Counted from the stretch's first letter, positions 53,492-63,824 are shown. The stretch: 64,000 bases of DNA from Hyaloraphidium curvatum (GCA_025558095.1 JAIVFI010000008.1:791322-855321); one strand, 5' to 3'. Program-made: numbers and translations. Notes: generated by a model from the letters alone, not told the origin.

Positions 53492-54741
53492 CTAGACGGC
53501 GCTGAGCGGGCACTCCCCGTTCGAGAGCGGGGGCAGCGTGGGCACTTTTCGCGGAGAACGTCAGCGCCCCGCGAAACGCCGGCACGGAAGGGGAACCCAC
53601 CGAGGAAGCAGCACACCGAGGTGCCGGGGCAGCGGCCGCCGCCGCCGCCGGCGTTGACGTTGTCGCAGCCGGGCCCGTTGAGGGTGGTGTTGAAGGCGTT
53701 GCAGGTGATCTCCTTGTTGGCAGCGCCGCAGTTCTTGAGGCACAGGCCGCACTGCGCGACGGAAGAACCGGGGTCAGCCATGGCACGCGGGGGACGGGTC
53801 GGGGAGGCGGCAAACCTTGTTGAACTGGTCGGTGGAGCACCGCGGGCCGGAGCACTTGCGCGTGCCGTCGTCGTCGAGGTGGCAGATGCCGCCGTCGCAG
53901 CACTGGCTGTCGGCCGTACAGGACTGCATGTAGCTGCGGCACGTCGAGTTGTTGTTCTGGTCGCCCGACGGCGGCGGCGGCGGGGGCGAGGGAGGGGTCG
54001 GTGGCGGAGGCGAAGGGGGAAGGGCGTTGCTGAGGCAGCGGCACGAGCCCGAGGACCTGGAGGCGGGTAATGGGGGTCGGCATCCGGCGCTGAAGCTGCC
54101 GGTCTCGGCGGGGATTGACGCACCAGTCGGCCGTGAACACGTCCCGCTTGACCAGCTTGCGCATGGTGACCTCGGGCGCCTGGATGGCGTAGTCCCCGGC
54201 GTCGGGCTGCACCTCGACGTAGTCGTCGCCGATGGGCGTCACGTAGACCTCGGGTCTCGCGCTCCAGCTCGTCCTGTAGTCGACGCAGAACTCGAGCAGC
54301 TCCCGGACCTTCTCGAGGCCGGCGAGGACGCGCTCCTTGCCGTCCACGGACTCGATGGCGTACAGCGCCGAGTCGGCCGGGGAGGCCGAGGCGTCGGCGT
54401 CGATCTTGCGCACGAGGTGGAAGGCGCCGGAGGAGGAGGACACGGCGCCGCCGCGGACCTCGATGTCGCCGGACCAGCGGCCGTCGATCTCGGCGGGGTT
54501 GGCGATGCTCACGCGGGCGCACTGCGTCCTAACGCGGACGCCAAGGGTCAGCCCATCCTCCCCCCGGGCGCACGAGCGACGGAGCGCACCACAGGTTGCC
54601 CGTGGCCGGCTTGGGGCCGCCGAGCATGTCGATGGTGGCGTCGGCGTGCCACGTCGGGCGGAGCGCCGCGGCGGGCCGCAGCAGCGCGGCGGCGGCGGCG
54701 GCGGCGAACGCCCCGCGGGCGAGGGTCGAGCGGGAGGGCAT
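53492..54741 (-). CDS. Secreted Cys-rich protein, paralogue 2
   Basis: Exons 54741-54590, 54528-54124, 54056-53816, 53751-53601 and 53544-53492 give 333 residues; introns are 56-67 bases, all GT-AG. It matches paralogue 1 exon by exon: signal peptide (AFAAAAAAALLRPAAA), PTWHADATIDML, the domain NPAEIDGRWSGDIEVRGGAV through SWSARPEVYVTP, a shorter Pro-rich linker, and the Cys-rich domain (CRSYMQSCTADSQCC, KCSGPRC, CGLCLKNC, ITCNAFNTTLNGPGC, GTSVCCF), ending in SNGECPLSAV. The sequon in FNTTL suggests N-glycosylation. The two genes are a tandem duplication. Splice sites are well supported because both copies agree at the protein level across every junction, while intron sequences differ. Confidence 0.8.
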
Positions 54742-55782
54742 GGCGCGGGGTTCCGGGGCGGGGAAGGAGTGGGGGAGGTGCCTGGGGTCTTGGTAGGGAC
54801 CGTCCTTTTGTGGGGTGGAAGAGGTCCGGACCGGGGCCGAAGGGTCCACTCGCGAAGGAACGTTCGCCCATGGCACCTGTGCGGCATCAACGGCATGCTT
54901 TTCGGTCACGGTAGCAATTCGCGGGATGCAACGGCTCAAACCCGCCCACCGGTTGCCCGGAGGGACGTCCGGGGGCGGAGCAACCGCTCCCAATCAGTCG
55001 GTGAGGTCCCTAGTGACACACCAGGGACACTTCCAATGCCCTCCGGTGTGCCTCCCCTGCCCTCCAGCGTCCACCTCGACCTCGCCTCGGTCGTCCACAT
55101 GGGGATCGGAGACCGCGGACGCGTCCGGCGCGCGGATCGGCTGCGGCCGCCCGAGAAGCCCCGGGCACCGCCCGCCCGCCCCCAAACCCTGGGCACCTCC
55201 CCTGGGCTCGGCACCGGGGAAGCGGGCGGTGCGGGGAGGGATGGAGACCCCACATCTGCGGACTCTTACGTTCCGGCCCGGAAAGATGTTGCCGGAGAGG
55301 GAGAAGTGTATGTGGCCGTACCGCGGAGCTGGCAAATGCCGAGCCGAAGCTGGCCGTGGGATGCGCCGTGGCTCCTTTCCGGCGAAGGCGCGAAACGCAT
55401 GGGGTGTCGACCTCTCCAAAATGCTTAGATGACAGAGGAACGAGGTCTGTGCATGCCGCGGGGGCCGGGTTTCCGACGGACGGCGGCCGTGCGCGCGAGC
55501 GGATTCCGGCGAGACATTGACTTGTAGCCCGCCGGCACGCCACATCCACCGTATCCGGCTGACATTTCGACTTAGGGGTGGTGTGGGTTCGCGGGGGTGG
55601 GGATGGCTCGCCGCTGCAATAGCCCAGTTCGCGCCTTCCGCGTCGGTGATCGGCCATCACGGGGAACGGCCATCGTGGAAAGCACGGAGCAGTGCTGGGC
55701 GACCTGCTCTGCCAGGTGCTGCGCAGTGAAGTCGACGACCTACATGAGAAACAGTCCCGGCGCCCGCACGCCCCCGCGCCGT
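54742..55782. other. Intergenic, 1.04 kb
   Basis: Upstream of secreted paralogue 2 and downstream of the C2 gene. Long chance frames only; no domain recognised. Confidence 0.35.
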
Positions 55783-56796
55783 CTACTTGACGTACGCCAC
55801 CGCGGCGGCGTTCTTCTCCGCAAACACCCCCCCGTCCGCCATCACCGCCTCCTTGGGCACCTCGATCCCCGCGCGGTTCGCGAGCTCCTCCGCCTCGGCC
55901 AGCCTGGCCTTGGCTTTTTCCACCAGCTCCGGGTTCTTTTCTTTGACCTCGGCGACGATCTCCTCCGCGCGCTTCTTGGCGTCCTCCACCTCGGCCTTGG
56001 CGGCGTCGACGGCGCCCTGGGTGGCGGCACCGGCGGCGGTGAGGGTGGCACCGCCGGGGGCGTCCTTGCCCTTGACCTGCGCGCGCGGGGAAGGGAGGTC
56101 AGCCTGGGCGGAACGGGGGCCACGCGACGACGAACCTGCTGGATCGAGTTGATGATGATGATCGGGCTCTCGTCGTACGTCGTGCCGGTGGTCTTGACGA
56201 GGTTCATGGCGACGGGGAGCGTCTTGAGCTGCTCCAGCGAGACGATGATGAGGCCTGTTTCCGGACGTCGGGATCAGCGTCCGCTGCCGGACGGCGGCCC
56301 GCCAAGCGGCTACGGACCGACGTAGTCGTCCTTGGGCGACGCAATGTCCCTGTCCAGCACCTCGATCAGGAACTGCTGCTTGGGGTCCCCGCCCGTGAGC
56401 TTGTTGACGTTGAGCGCGATGGGCGGGAAGTCCGGGTTCTGGTTCTTGAGGATGGCGCGGGAGATGAACTGCTGCTCCCACGACGCCGAGTTGGGCTTCT
56501 TGCGCGAGATGCGGAGGTACGGGTCGATGGTGCCGATGATGTCGAGCTTGGGGAGGTCGCGCAGCGAGACCGAGACGATGATCACGTCGTCGTCGTCGGT
56601 GAAGCCGCCTGCCCCGGCGAGGTTCTGCGCCGCGGGGAGGCGGTGGACCGGGGCAGCGGTGCCGTGCGTTCGCGTGCCGTCGGGGAGCGTCAGCGCAGCC
56701 CATCCCGCGGACAGCCGGTTCGCCCACCAGCTCGGCGTTTGTGTACGTGCCCAGCAGGCGCGCCACGGTCTTGGAGTCGTTGTTCGAGGCCGACAT
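55783..56796 (-). CDS. C2-domain protein with C-terminal coiled coil
   Basis: Exons 56796-56728, 56624-56318, 56254-56136 and 56076-55783 give 262 residues. The introns have 103, 63 and 59 bases. After a short N-terminus the second exon encodes a C2-type beta sandwich: VIIVSVSLRDLPKLDIIG, TIDPYLRI, AILKNQNPDFPPI and QFLIEVLDRDIASPKDDYVG. The Asp residues in LPKLD, DPY, LDRD and DDY are at the positions that bind Ca2+ in such domains. The third exon adds SLEQLKTLPVAMNLV. The last exon is a charged helix (DAAKAEVEDAKKRAEEIVAE, KARLAEAEELANRAG), likely a coiled coil. It probably binds membranes in a Ca2+-dependent way as an adaptor. The splice into exon 3 joins DDYVG to LIIVSLEQL. Confidence 0.75.
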   Translation of the reverse strand: MSASNNDSKTVARLLGTYTNAELVGEPAVRGMGCADAPRRHANARHRCPGPPPPRGAEPRRGRRLHRRRRRDHRLGLAARPPQARHHRHHRPVPPHLAQEAQLGVVGAAVHLPRHPQEPEPGLPAHRAQRQQAHGRGPQAAVPDRGAGQGHCVAQGRLRRSVAAWRAAVRQRTLIPTSGNRPHHRLAGAAQDAPRRHEPRQDHRHDVRREPDHHHQLDPAGSSSRGPRSAQADLPSPRAQVKGKDAPGGATLTAAGAATQGAVDAAKAEVEDAKKRAEEIVAEVKEKNPELVEKAKARLAEAEELANRAGIEVPKEAVMADGGVFAEKNAAAVAYVK

Positions 56797-57360
56797 CGTC
56801 TGCCGACCGGGAGGGAGTCAGCCCGCGTCCCTGCCGCGCCCGCCGCCATCCCGCCGCGCCGGCCCCTCCTCCGTTCGCGGCGCCGGCACGTGGCCGCAAT
56901 GCTGACCTGAGAGGTGCGGGCGGTGTGGGGTGCGCTGTGCGTTGGTTGGCGGTCGAGGGGTCTGCCGACCGGTCAGGGTCCGCGCGGGGTCCGATCGTCG
57001 TCCGGGATCCACGCGGTTCGCGGGCACACGGGGAATGGAGGAGCGGCCGCGGTCAACGAATCTGGTGGTTGATCGAACGAGCGCGACGATGTGCCCCGAA
57101 TCGGACGATATTACGGGGGCAAGGCACCGGGAGCCGCACCAACGGAGCCCTCGGGTGGCCCGTCGGACCTCAGCGCTCTGGGAGCGATAAAAGAAGGACA
57201 GAAGATGCATGTTCGGATCAGAGACCCCGTACACATTCCCAAGAGTCCCGTGAAGCGAGCCCGCGGCGCCCTGCCGCACACCGTTCCCTCCATCTCCACT
57301 CCCCCTCCATGCGTCCCCAACTCCCCAATCCACCGCCCAAGGATATATCCCTCCCCCTAC
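56797..57360. other. Intergenic, 564 bases
   Basis: Between the C2 gene start and the 3' end of the second kinase gene. Nothing recognised; should carry the C2 gene promoter. Confidence 0.3.
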
Positions 57361-58485
57361 TCAACCCACGGGTATCCACTTCAGCTCCCCCGTCTCGCTG
57401 TCAAACACCACGTTCGCCCCCGACAGCATCCTCGGCAGCCCCGGCCGCGCCATCCACGCATCCCCCAGCGCCTCCTCCGCCGACGGCCGCTCGGCGGGGC
57501 CCGCGGCCATCAGCCGCTCCACGAACCGGCGGAAATCCGCCGACCCGAGCCCTTCGGGCCACGACCACGACCGCTGCACGATGCGGTCGTAAAGCTCCAC
57601 CATCGTCCCCGCGCTCTCGAACGGCGTGACGCCGCACAGGAGCATGTACCCGATCACGCCGACCGCGTATATGTCGACCTTGACGCCGTAGCCGCCGTCG
57701 GGGCGGTGCACCATCTCGGGGGCGAGGAAGAAGGGGGTGCCCACAAGGGTGTGGAAGCCTGACTGCGAGGGGTCGCCGCGGGGGACGCGGCGGGCGCAGT
57801 CGAAGTCGGTCAGGCAGAGGTCGTCGAATCTGTCCGGGTGTCTGGCAATGTGGGGGGTCAGCCGGGGCTGGCGGGGCGAAGCAGAGGGCGACGGCCACCT
57901 CAGGAGGACGTTCTGCGGCTTGAGGTCGCGGTGCGCGATGCCGCGCGCGTGCAGGTACGCCAGACCAGACAGGATCCGGGCCAGAACAGTCCGTATTTGG
58001 AATTCGGGCAGCCTGCCCCCCCGAGAGACCAGAAACCGCTGCAGATCCGTCGCACAGAGCTCCATGACCGTATACCATTTGTCTTGGGTCTCGAACTGCT
58101 CCACGAGCCTCGGAAGCGCCGGATGGTCCACGCCCTGCAGCAGCTCAAACGCTGCCCTCCGATCCCGCTCGGGCAGCCCGTGTCGCCCCTTCACGACGCA
58201 CTTTATCGCCACGGGCCGGAAGGTGTCCAGGCACAGCGCCGAGCGCACGTGGCCCTCTGTGCCGGCGCCGAGGGTACGCAGCACGCGGTAGCGCCTGCGG
58301 CGTGCGCGGCCGTGGGCAAACACGGCGTCGTCGCCCAGGCTGCCCGAGCTGCGCGAGTCGACGCTGAAGGGCGATAGCGGCGCGCCGTCGGGCGGCGATT
58401 CCCCTGCGGCAGGCGGCGGCGGCGCGCCCGCCCCCGCGCGGCCCGCGAACGCCCACGGCACGCTGGCCGCCGGCGGAGAGGCCAT
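57361..58485 (-). CDS. Serine/threonine protein kinase, FAHGR family member 2
   Basis: Exons 58485-57899 and 57841-57361 with a 57-base in-frame intron give 355 residues. Kinase elements: LGAGTEGHVRSAL, PVAIKCV with the ATP Lys, HRDLKPQNVLL, DFDCARR in place of DFG, GTPFFLAPEMV, VDIYAVGVIGYMLL and GPAERPSAEEALGDAWM. Core catalytic residues are kept. The N-terminal VFAHGRARRRRYR and the C-terminal MLSGANVVFDSETG match the kinase at 34.5-35.9 kb and lie outside the catalytic core. The intron follows the catalytic loop; without it 19 residues (PSPSASPRQP...) would interrupt a conserved region. The frame extends to an ATG at 58575, but the extra 30 residues are not needed. The substrate is unknown; the fold resembles the CAMK group. 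Confidence 0.85.
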   Translation of the reverse strand: MASPPAASVPWAFAGRAGAGAPPPPAAGESPPDGAPLSPFSVDSRSSGSLGDDAVFAHGRARRRRYRVLRTLGAGTEGHVRSALCLDTFRPVAIKCVVKGRHGLPERDRRAAFELLQGVDHPALPRLVEQFETQDKWYTVMELCATDLQRFLVSRGGRLPEFQIRTVLARILSGLAYLHARGIAHRDLKPQNVLLRWPSPSASPRQPRLTPHIARHPDRFDDLCLTDFDCARRVPRGDPSQSGFHTLVGTPFFLAPEMVHRPDGGYGVKVDIYAVGVIGYMLLCGVTPFESAGTMVELYDRIVQRSWSWPEGLGSADFRRFVERLMAAGPAERPSAEEALGDAWMARPGLPRMLSGANVVFDSETGELKWIPVG

Positions 58486-59947
58486 CGGTATCGGCGGTGG
58501 TCCGGCCGGTGGATCGGGCTGCGCGTCAGAGCGCAGAGCGCTGGCTGTGCCCACCAGCCAAGCGGGGGGCGGCAAACCGGTGCCGCTTCGGCCATCGGTT
58601 CCCGGGTCACCGGGGCAGCTTAAGGCGGATGGAGGACGAGAAAATCACCTTCAGATATCGGGGAAACTGGGCCGCCCATGTTGGTCCCGGTTCCGTGCGA
58701 CGCAGGGTGGAGGCCGTGCCCCGACAAGCAGGTATGACGCTGTGCTGTCCGGACCGCTTTCCTGCCGAGCCGACGACTTTGGGCCGTCCCGCGATGACCC
58801 GCGGGCCGCGCGCCCTCCCATGGGCAGCCGAACATTGCATTCTTCGCGGGATCACCGGGCCGCCGGCCCTGGGCCGGGCCGTTGGGGGGGTGGCCGTGTG
58901 TCCCGGCACGCAAGTTGCCCCGCCCCGCCGACCGATAAAGGAACCCGGACGCAACGCCCCCGCCATTTTTCCGGCGGGAATCGATGCGGTGGTTCCTGGA
59001 CTTGGCGGAAGGAAGTTCGGGGAGGGGATCGCTGCACCGGACGGATCGGAGAACTCCAGGCCGGAGGACGCCCTCTCGGCGGCCTCGGCATCGTGGTACC
59101 CGTCCGCATCGGCGGAGATCGACGCCCAGGGGATCGTCGGCGCGGAAGCCATCGCCGCCGCCCTCGCGTTCTGCCCCCAATCGGCCATCAGCACCGTGCC
59201 CGCCCGCATGTACGGCCAGGGAGCTGCTCACGATGGTTTGTGAAAACGGCGCGGGCGGTGCGGAGCTTGGCCCTGCCGCCGTCGTCGCCCGAGTCCTCGA
59301 GCGCCTGGTCGGGGGAAGTGCTTGAGACGGGCAGGCGGCGCGGCGGCGGAACGGTGGAGGGCGCGCGGGGGAGGGGCGACAGACGGGGAAAGACGATGGC
59401 GGGGAGGCGGTGCATCGCTGTGGTTGGGTGTGGGACGGGCCGGTTGAGTGGAGGGATGGTTGACGTGGCCCGATGCTCGCTCGCGCGCGCTGGGTAATCC
59501 CGCGGGGCCAAAAGCGAACCTCCAACAGAACCATCCGGGTTGGCGCCATCGTCGGAATGGTGAAGACGGCGACGGCAGCGACGCTGCGGGGCCCCGGAAT
59601 CCCGCCGAGGCGGCGACCGATGAGCGGCGAGTTTTGGCGAGTGGGCCGACGATCCCCGCCTGGATGGGATCCAGCTAGCGATTGGGATGCGCCGGTCATC
59701 GTCCGCCTGGCCGCCCTCCGCACGTTTACGATTTCCTGTCCACCCCCCACGACACTCTCCTGTCACGTCAAATGTGAGGGACGGTGTTGTGACCGGATGT
59801 TGCGGCGGCCGGCCGGCGGCGGCACGAGGCGGTCGGTGGATTCCCCAGCCAGGCGCCGGCGGGAACCAGCCCAACCCAAGTTTGCCGACCGACGATCAGG
59901 CGGGAACCGATCCGAGTCCGGAGATCCGACCCCCGGATTCCCCTCGA
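58486..59947. other. Intergenic, 1.46 kb
   Basis: Divergent spacer between the second kinase and the cyclin gene. Several long open frames overlap on both strands, none with domain character. Confidence 0.35.
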
Positions 59948-60779
59948 ATGCCCGCAATGCGCATTGCCGTCGCGGATTTGCTATGCGCGGAGCAGCCCGC
60001 GCGGAAGGAGCGCCGCGCGCGCGGGCTCCGCGCCCCGCCGCCCGCCGCCCCGGGGTCGGCGCACCTCGCGGTGCTGGTGTCGCTCGTCGCGCGCCCGGCG
60101 TCGTTCGCGCCGCGCGTGGACTTCCCGCTCGAGGCGGCGGCGCTGCTGCTGACGGTGGCGACGCACGCGGTGTGGGGCGGCTGCGCCGTGGCGGACCTCA
60201 GGCGGGCGGTGCTCCCCGGCTGCCCGTCCCCCATGCCCACGCTCGCGGATGGGTTGCCGGACCTGGATGCCCTGCTGGACTTCAACGCCTGGTCGTCCGC
60301 CGTGCTCCGCTCTGCCCGCCCGCGCCCCTTTGTCCTCCTCGCCGCCCTGGCGTACCTGGACCGCCTCTCGCGCACGCACCTGCGGGGCAGCCTGGGGAAA
60401 GGCACCGAGCGGCACGCGGCGGCGGCGGCGCTGGTGCTGGCGAGCAAGTGGGCCGACGACGGGCGGGTGAGCAACAGGGCGTGGGAGGGCACGACGGGGC
60501 TGCCGGCGGGGGAGCTGACCAGGCTGGAGGTGGGGTGCCCCAACTGACCCCGGGATCGTCCTCTTGCCTGACCTCCGTTGCGTTCGGCAGGTAGCCTGCG
60601 CGGCGGGGATGGACTGGCGCCTGGCCGTCTCCGAGGCCGACTGCCACCGCCTCATCCGGCACTCGCTCGTCGGCTCGGGCGCCTGGGCGCTGGTCCTGCA
60701 GCTCCTCGGCGACCCGTCGCTGGACGCCTCCGAGGCGGGGCTGCGGAGGATGCTCACGGGCGGGCTGGGGTTCGAATGA
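59948..60779 (+). CDS. Cyclin-like protein (Pcl/PHO80 type)
   Basis: Exons 59948-60529 and 60591-60779 with a 61-base intron give 256 residues. The cyclin box is recognisable: PFVLLAALAYLDRLS, TERHAAAAALVLASKWADDG, ELTRLE, and after the splice VACAAGMDWRLAVSEADCHRL, as in fungal cyclins of the Pho80/Pcl group (the Lys of LASKW and the LE....DW.L.V block). Such cyclins activate Pho85-type kinases that control phosphate response and cell-cycle entry. The N-terminal 100 residues are Ala/Arg-rich and variable. No destruction box was noted. Two nearby ATGs (59948, 59957) are both possible starts. Confidence 0.75.
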
Positions 60780-61038
60780 ACGCGGAGGGGTTGCGGGAAG
60801 GGGGAGAGGGACTCGGCGAGCATCGACAAGGCTTGGCATGGGCTGCACATGGACCCGGGCGGGAAGCACGAGAAAATGATACCTAGAAGTGACTGTACAC
60901 GAGCACAAACGAAACGAGGGACTCGATTCCAGACATTCCACGGGAACCCGGTCGCGGGATCCGTGGCGGGCCACCGGGCCGACTTCCAACCGTCGGAACC
61001 GTAGCCCCCTGTTACACCCGCCCATTCCACCAACCGCG

Positions 61039-62090
61039 ATGTCCGCCGAGGACCCCTTTTCCGCCGCGGTCGCCGTCTCGCGGCATCCTTCTTCGCCGCC
61101 CGGTTCCAACCCGGCGGTATGGACCGGTGTCATCCGCATGCCCGGCCCGGGCAGCGCGACGGCGGCCATCGCCTTCTCCGCGGTGCTCCGCGAGCTCGAG
61201 GCGCAGGGCAGCCCGTGCACGCAGCCGATCAACTTCACCGCGGACATGCTGTCGGGCGTGCGGCTCGGGGATCGGGTCGAGGTGGAGGTGGAGCGGACGC
61301 GCGAGGGCGGGCGGTTCGCGTTCCTGCGCGCCACGCTGTGGAACCTCGGGCAGCCCTCGGCCGCCCAGGGAGGGAGGAAGGCGGCGATAGCCACGTGCTC
61401 GGCGGTGTTCACCAACCCCGCGCGGACGCCCGGCAGCCCGCCGTTCCCCCCCGGCCCCGCGGGCGGCCCTCCCAAACCGCCCGACTTCGACGCGTGCTCG
61501 TCGCTGCAGGAGCTCGCGGCAAAGTACAGGCGGCCGAACGCAGTGGTCAGCGAGACGTGGGACTGGAAGGTCACCCCCGAGTGGGCGGCGCGGTACGGCA
61601 AGGTGGTCGAGGAGGCCGAGGCCGAGGGCAAGGGGGCGGGCCACGTGCGGCGGCGGATCGCCGATTGGGCGCAGTCCTTGGACCACCGGACCGACGGATG
61701 GTACTACTGTGGGTCCCCATGCCCGCGCAACCCGGGGCATGCTGACGCGCGGCCGCAGACCACCTCTCCGGCCGCCCGTGCGACCCCCTCTCGTGCCTCT
61801 TCTTCTCCGACATCATCCCCGCGCGGGGCTTCCTCCTCCTCAACGTCGCCGGCCACCACGACGAGGGCTTCCCCTTCCTCACCCTCCGCTTCTCGATAAG
61901 CTTCATGCAGCCGATCGACACCAATGCGGGGCTGACGAGGGGGCTGTGGGCCAGGCTGAGGTTCAAGGGCGATTTCGGGGACATGGAGGAGCGCGAGGTG
62001 GTGCTGCGCGACGAGCTCGGAAGGCCGGTGTGCGTGGGGAGGCAGGACGTCATTCACCGGCGGCCGCTCGGTGCGGGGGAGAAGCTGTAA
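61039..62090 (+). CDS. Hot-dog-fold thioesterase-like protein
   Basis: Exons 61039-61708 and 61759-62090 with a 50-base intron give 333 residues. The N-terminal part has the hot-dog pattern of acyl-CoA thioesterases: TAAIAFSAVLRELEAQG, TQPINFTADMLSGVRLGD, VEVERTREGGRFAFLRATLW. The C-terminal part, completed across the splice (GWYYHLSGRPCDPLSCLFFS), has FPFLTLRFSISFMQPID and a second sheet, GLWARLRFKGDFGD, so the protein looks like a double hot-dog of the TesB/thioesterase-like superfamily found in fungi. It would hydrolyse acyl-CoA or a related thioester. No PTS1 is present (it ends in GEKL), so a cytosolic location is likely. The catalytic residue cannot be named with certainty. Confidence 0.7.
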
Positions 62091-62319
62091 CTTTTCTTCA
62101 TTGCTCGGGCCTTCTTCGCTCGGCCATCGCGTAGCGTGGAGGGAGAACGAGTAGAACGAGGTGATCACTGTTCGCAGTAACGGGGCCAAGGTGGTCGCAG
62201 CAACGGGGCCAAGGACGGGGTGGTCTGGGGAAACGGAATCCAGTGGTGTGCCAGCTCGGACCGGATCCGTGAGGTGACGTCTCAAACGAACTTTGACCCG
62301 TTCCCCTCTTGCAGACGCC

Positions 62320-62787
62320 ATGCCCGCGCCGGATGCGCCCATCGCAGATGCCTCCGAACGTCTGCCGACTTTCGTTTTCGACGCCCTGGCACTGGCCGTC
62401 CTCCTCGCCTTTCTGGCCGCCGTCGGTGTGCCGCAGCCATCCCGGCGCGACGACCTCTTCTCCGCGGCCCATCTCGCCTTCGAAGAGGGTGCGCTCGCAC
62501 CGCTGGACGCCGTCGGTGGTCCGGGGGACCTTCTCCTCGCAGTTGCACTGTTCGTCGTTTCGCGGGTCGCGGTGGTGCTCCTGCAGCCCGGCAAGTGCGC
62601 TTTCGAGCTTGCGATTGTCGACGGCAGGTCCGGCTACCCGGTAGGCTGGGCGAGGCGCCTTGCCAGGGAGCTCGTCAAGGGTAACTGGTACCTGTACTAT
62701 GTCGGGATGGTAGTGGACTACTTCTGTGTTGAGCGGGTGATGCAGTGTCACGATGGGGCGCGAAGGCTCCGTGTAGACCTGCGTTGA
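62320..62787 (+). CDS. Small membrane protein, RDD-like C-terminus
   Basis: A single exon of 155 residues. Two clear hydrophobic segments: FVFDALALAVLLAFLAAVGV (about 18-37) and DLLLAVALFVVSRVAVVLL (about 69-87); a third weaker one is YLYYVGMVVDYFCV. The C-terminal half reads VDGRSGYPVGWARRLARELV, then the weak segment, a QCHDG motif and LRVDL. This is the arrangement of the last part of RDD-family membrane proteins (dG..(V/L)G..R.L.RE, then Q..D). RDD proteins are small transport-related membrane proteins, mainly bacterial. The start is the first ATG; the frame upstream has no other. Confidence 0.55.
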   Translation: MPAPDAPIADASERLPTFVFDALALAVLLAFLAAVGVPQPSRRDDLFSAAHLAFEEGALAPLDAVGGPGDLLLAVALFVVSRVAVVLLQPGKCAFELAIVDGRSGYPVGWARRLARELVKGNWYLYYVGMVVDYFCVERVMQCHDGARRLRVDLR

Positions 62788-63248
62788 CGACGTTGAGGAG
62801 TCACTACACAGCACTGGGCCTAGTCTTCCCTCGCCGGGGACCACCGTCCCCCTTGCCCCGACGCCGGCGCGTTACATCACTCCCCCCAACCGCCGCGTAG
62901 GACCCGGCTACTTACCTCACCGGCCGCCCTTCCAGCTGCCGTGGACGCCCCCTGCAGCGAACCCGATCCTGAGCCCTGGCCGTCCGAAGAACCTCCAGCA
63001 GAGCCGCCGCCGTTGCCGCGAACGCAAAGATTGACCCAGCGTCGGAATACGGGTTCTATGCCACGCACCAGGGCCGCCGTAAGCCGCTGGCGTGCCGAAG
63101 TCATGAAGAGGGCCCCTAGCACATCGATGTCATCCCCGGGGTCGTCAAGGGCAGGGCCGCGGGGGAAGGCGAGGAGAGAGAGCTAGTACCCTGTTGGGCG
63201 CAGAATCGGCGATTCTGGCAGTCGCCACCAGTCACCAAACGGACGGTG
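62788..63248. other. Subtelomeric spacer, 461 bases
   Basis: Between the membrane protein and the retroelement fragment. No coding region recognised; may contain earlier, decayed parts of the same element. Confidence 0.3.
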
Positions 63249-63569
63249 ATGGCCACGATCCCGCTCGAATCTGCGTTGGCGGATGAGCTCAAGGACAAGC
63301 TCGCCTCCCGTGGCGTGGTCGTCAACCGTCCTCATCGCGGTTACTTCGAGAATGGGTTCGTGCCCAAAGACACCACACTTGCACGAGCCCTGGACATCAG
63401 GAAAACCTCGACCGACATCGTCATCCGCCGCGTGGGCGCTCGTTCTGACCTCGTCGACGTCACCGTTGTTACCCCCAGCAGCGTCACGGCCTCGTGCTCG
63501 ACGGACTCCTGCAAAGAGACCTCGCTCCTCCGCCGCGGTGTTCAGAAGAAGGCGACGGCCCTTGCCTAA
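63249..63569 (+). mobile_element. Retroelement endonuclease-domain fragment abutting telomeric repeats
   Basis: A 106-residue frame. The segment STDIVIRRVGARSDLVDVTV (about 54-73) has the D..(I/V)..R......VDVTV core of the restriction-like endonuclease/RNase-like domain at the C-terminus of many non-LTR retroelement polyproteins. The frame ends ...KKATALA, and its stop codon TAA is supplied by the first unit of the following CCTAA array. No reverse transcriptase precedes it in the window, so it is a 5'-truncated copy, as is common for such elements. It is probably not a functional gene on its own. Family assignment is by motif only. Confidence 0.5.
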
Positions 63570-63582
63570 CCTAACCTAACCT
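63565..63582 (+). repeat. Short inverted telomeric array (CCTAA)3
   Basis: Three CCTAA units plus CCT, the complement orientation of the terminal TTAGG array 240 bases further on. It is fused to the 3' end of the retroelement fragment. Confidence 0.85.
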
Positions 63583-63824
63583 GTGGTGGGTACGCCCGGG
63601 ATTATGCATAATCCCTATGCAGACCTCTGCCCTCCTGCCCCCCCCCCTTTGCCCTCCCCCCGTCCTGCACGCAATTCCCCGCGAATCCCCCGGAAACCCC
63701 CGGAGCGGCACCGGATGGAGCTCTGAGCAGCTGCTCCTGGTGGTATCTCAACCACCCCCGGATGAACCCCGCGGGGCCGGGGGCCGGGAGAACCGGGCGA
63801 CCCGGCCGGCGACTCGAAGGCCTC
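63583..63824. other. Telomere-adjacent spacer with an 18-base perfect palindrome
   Basis: Holds the perfect palindrome GGGATTATGCATAATCCC at 63598-63615 and a C-rich stretch near 63630-63665. No coding signal seen. Confidence 0.6.

Noticed and set aside
60760-60785. A T-psi-C-like GGTTCGAATGA as tRNA evidence
   Set aside because: It is the end of the cyclin coding sequence, and no cloverleaf forms around it.
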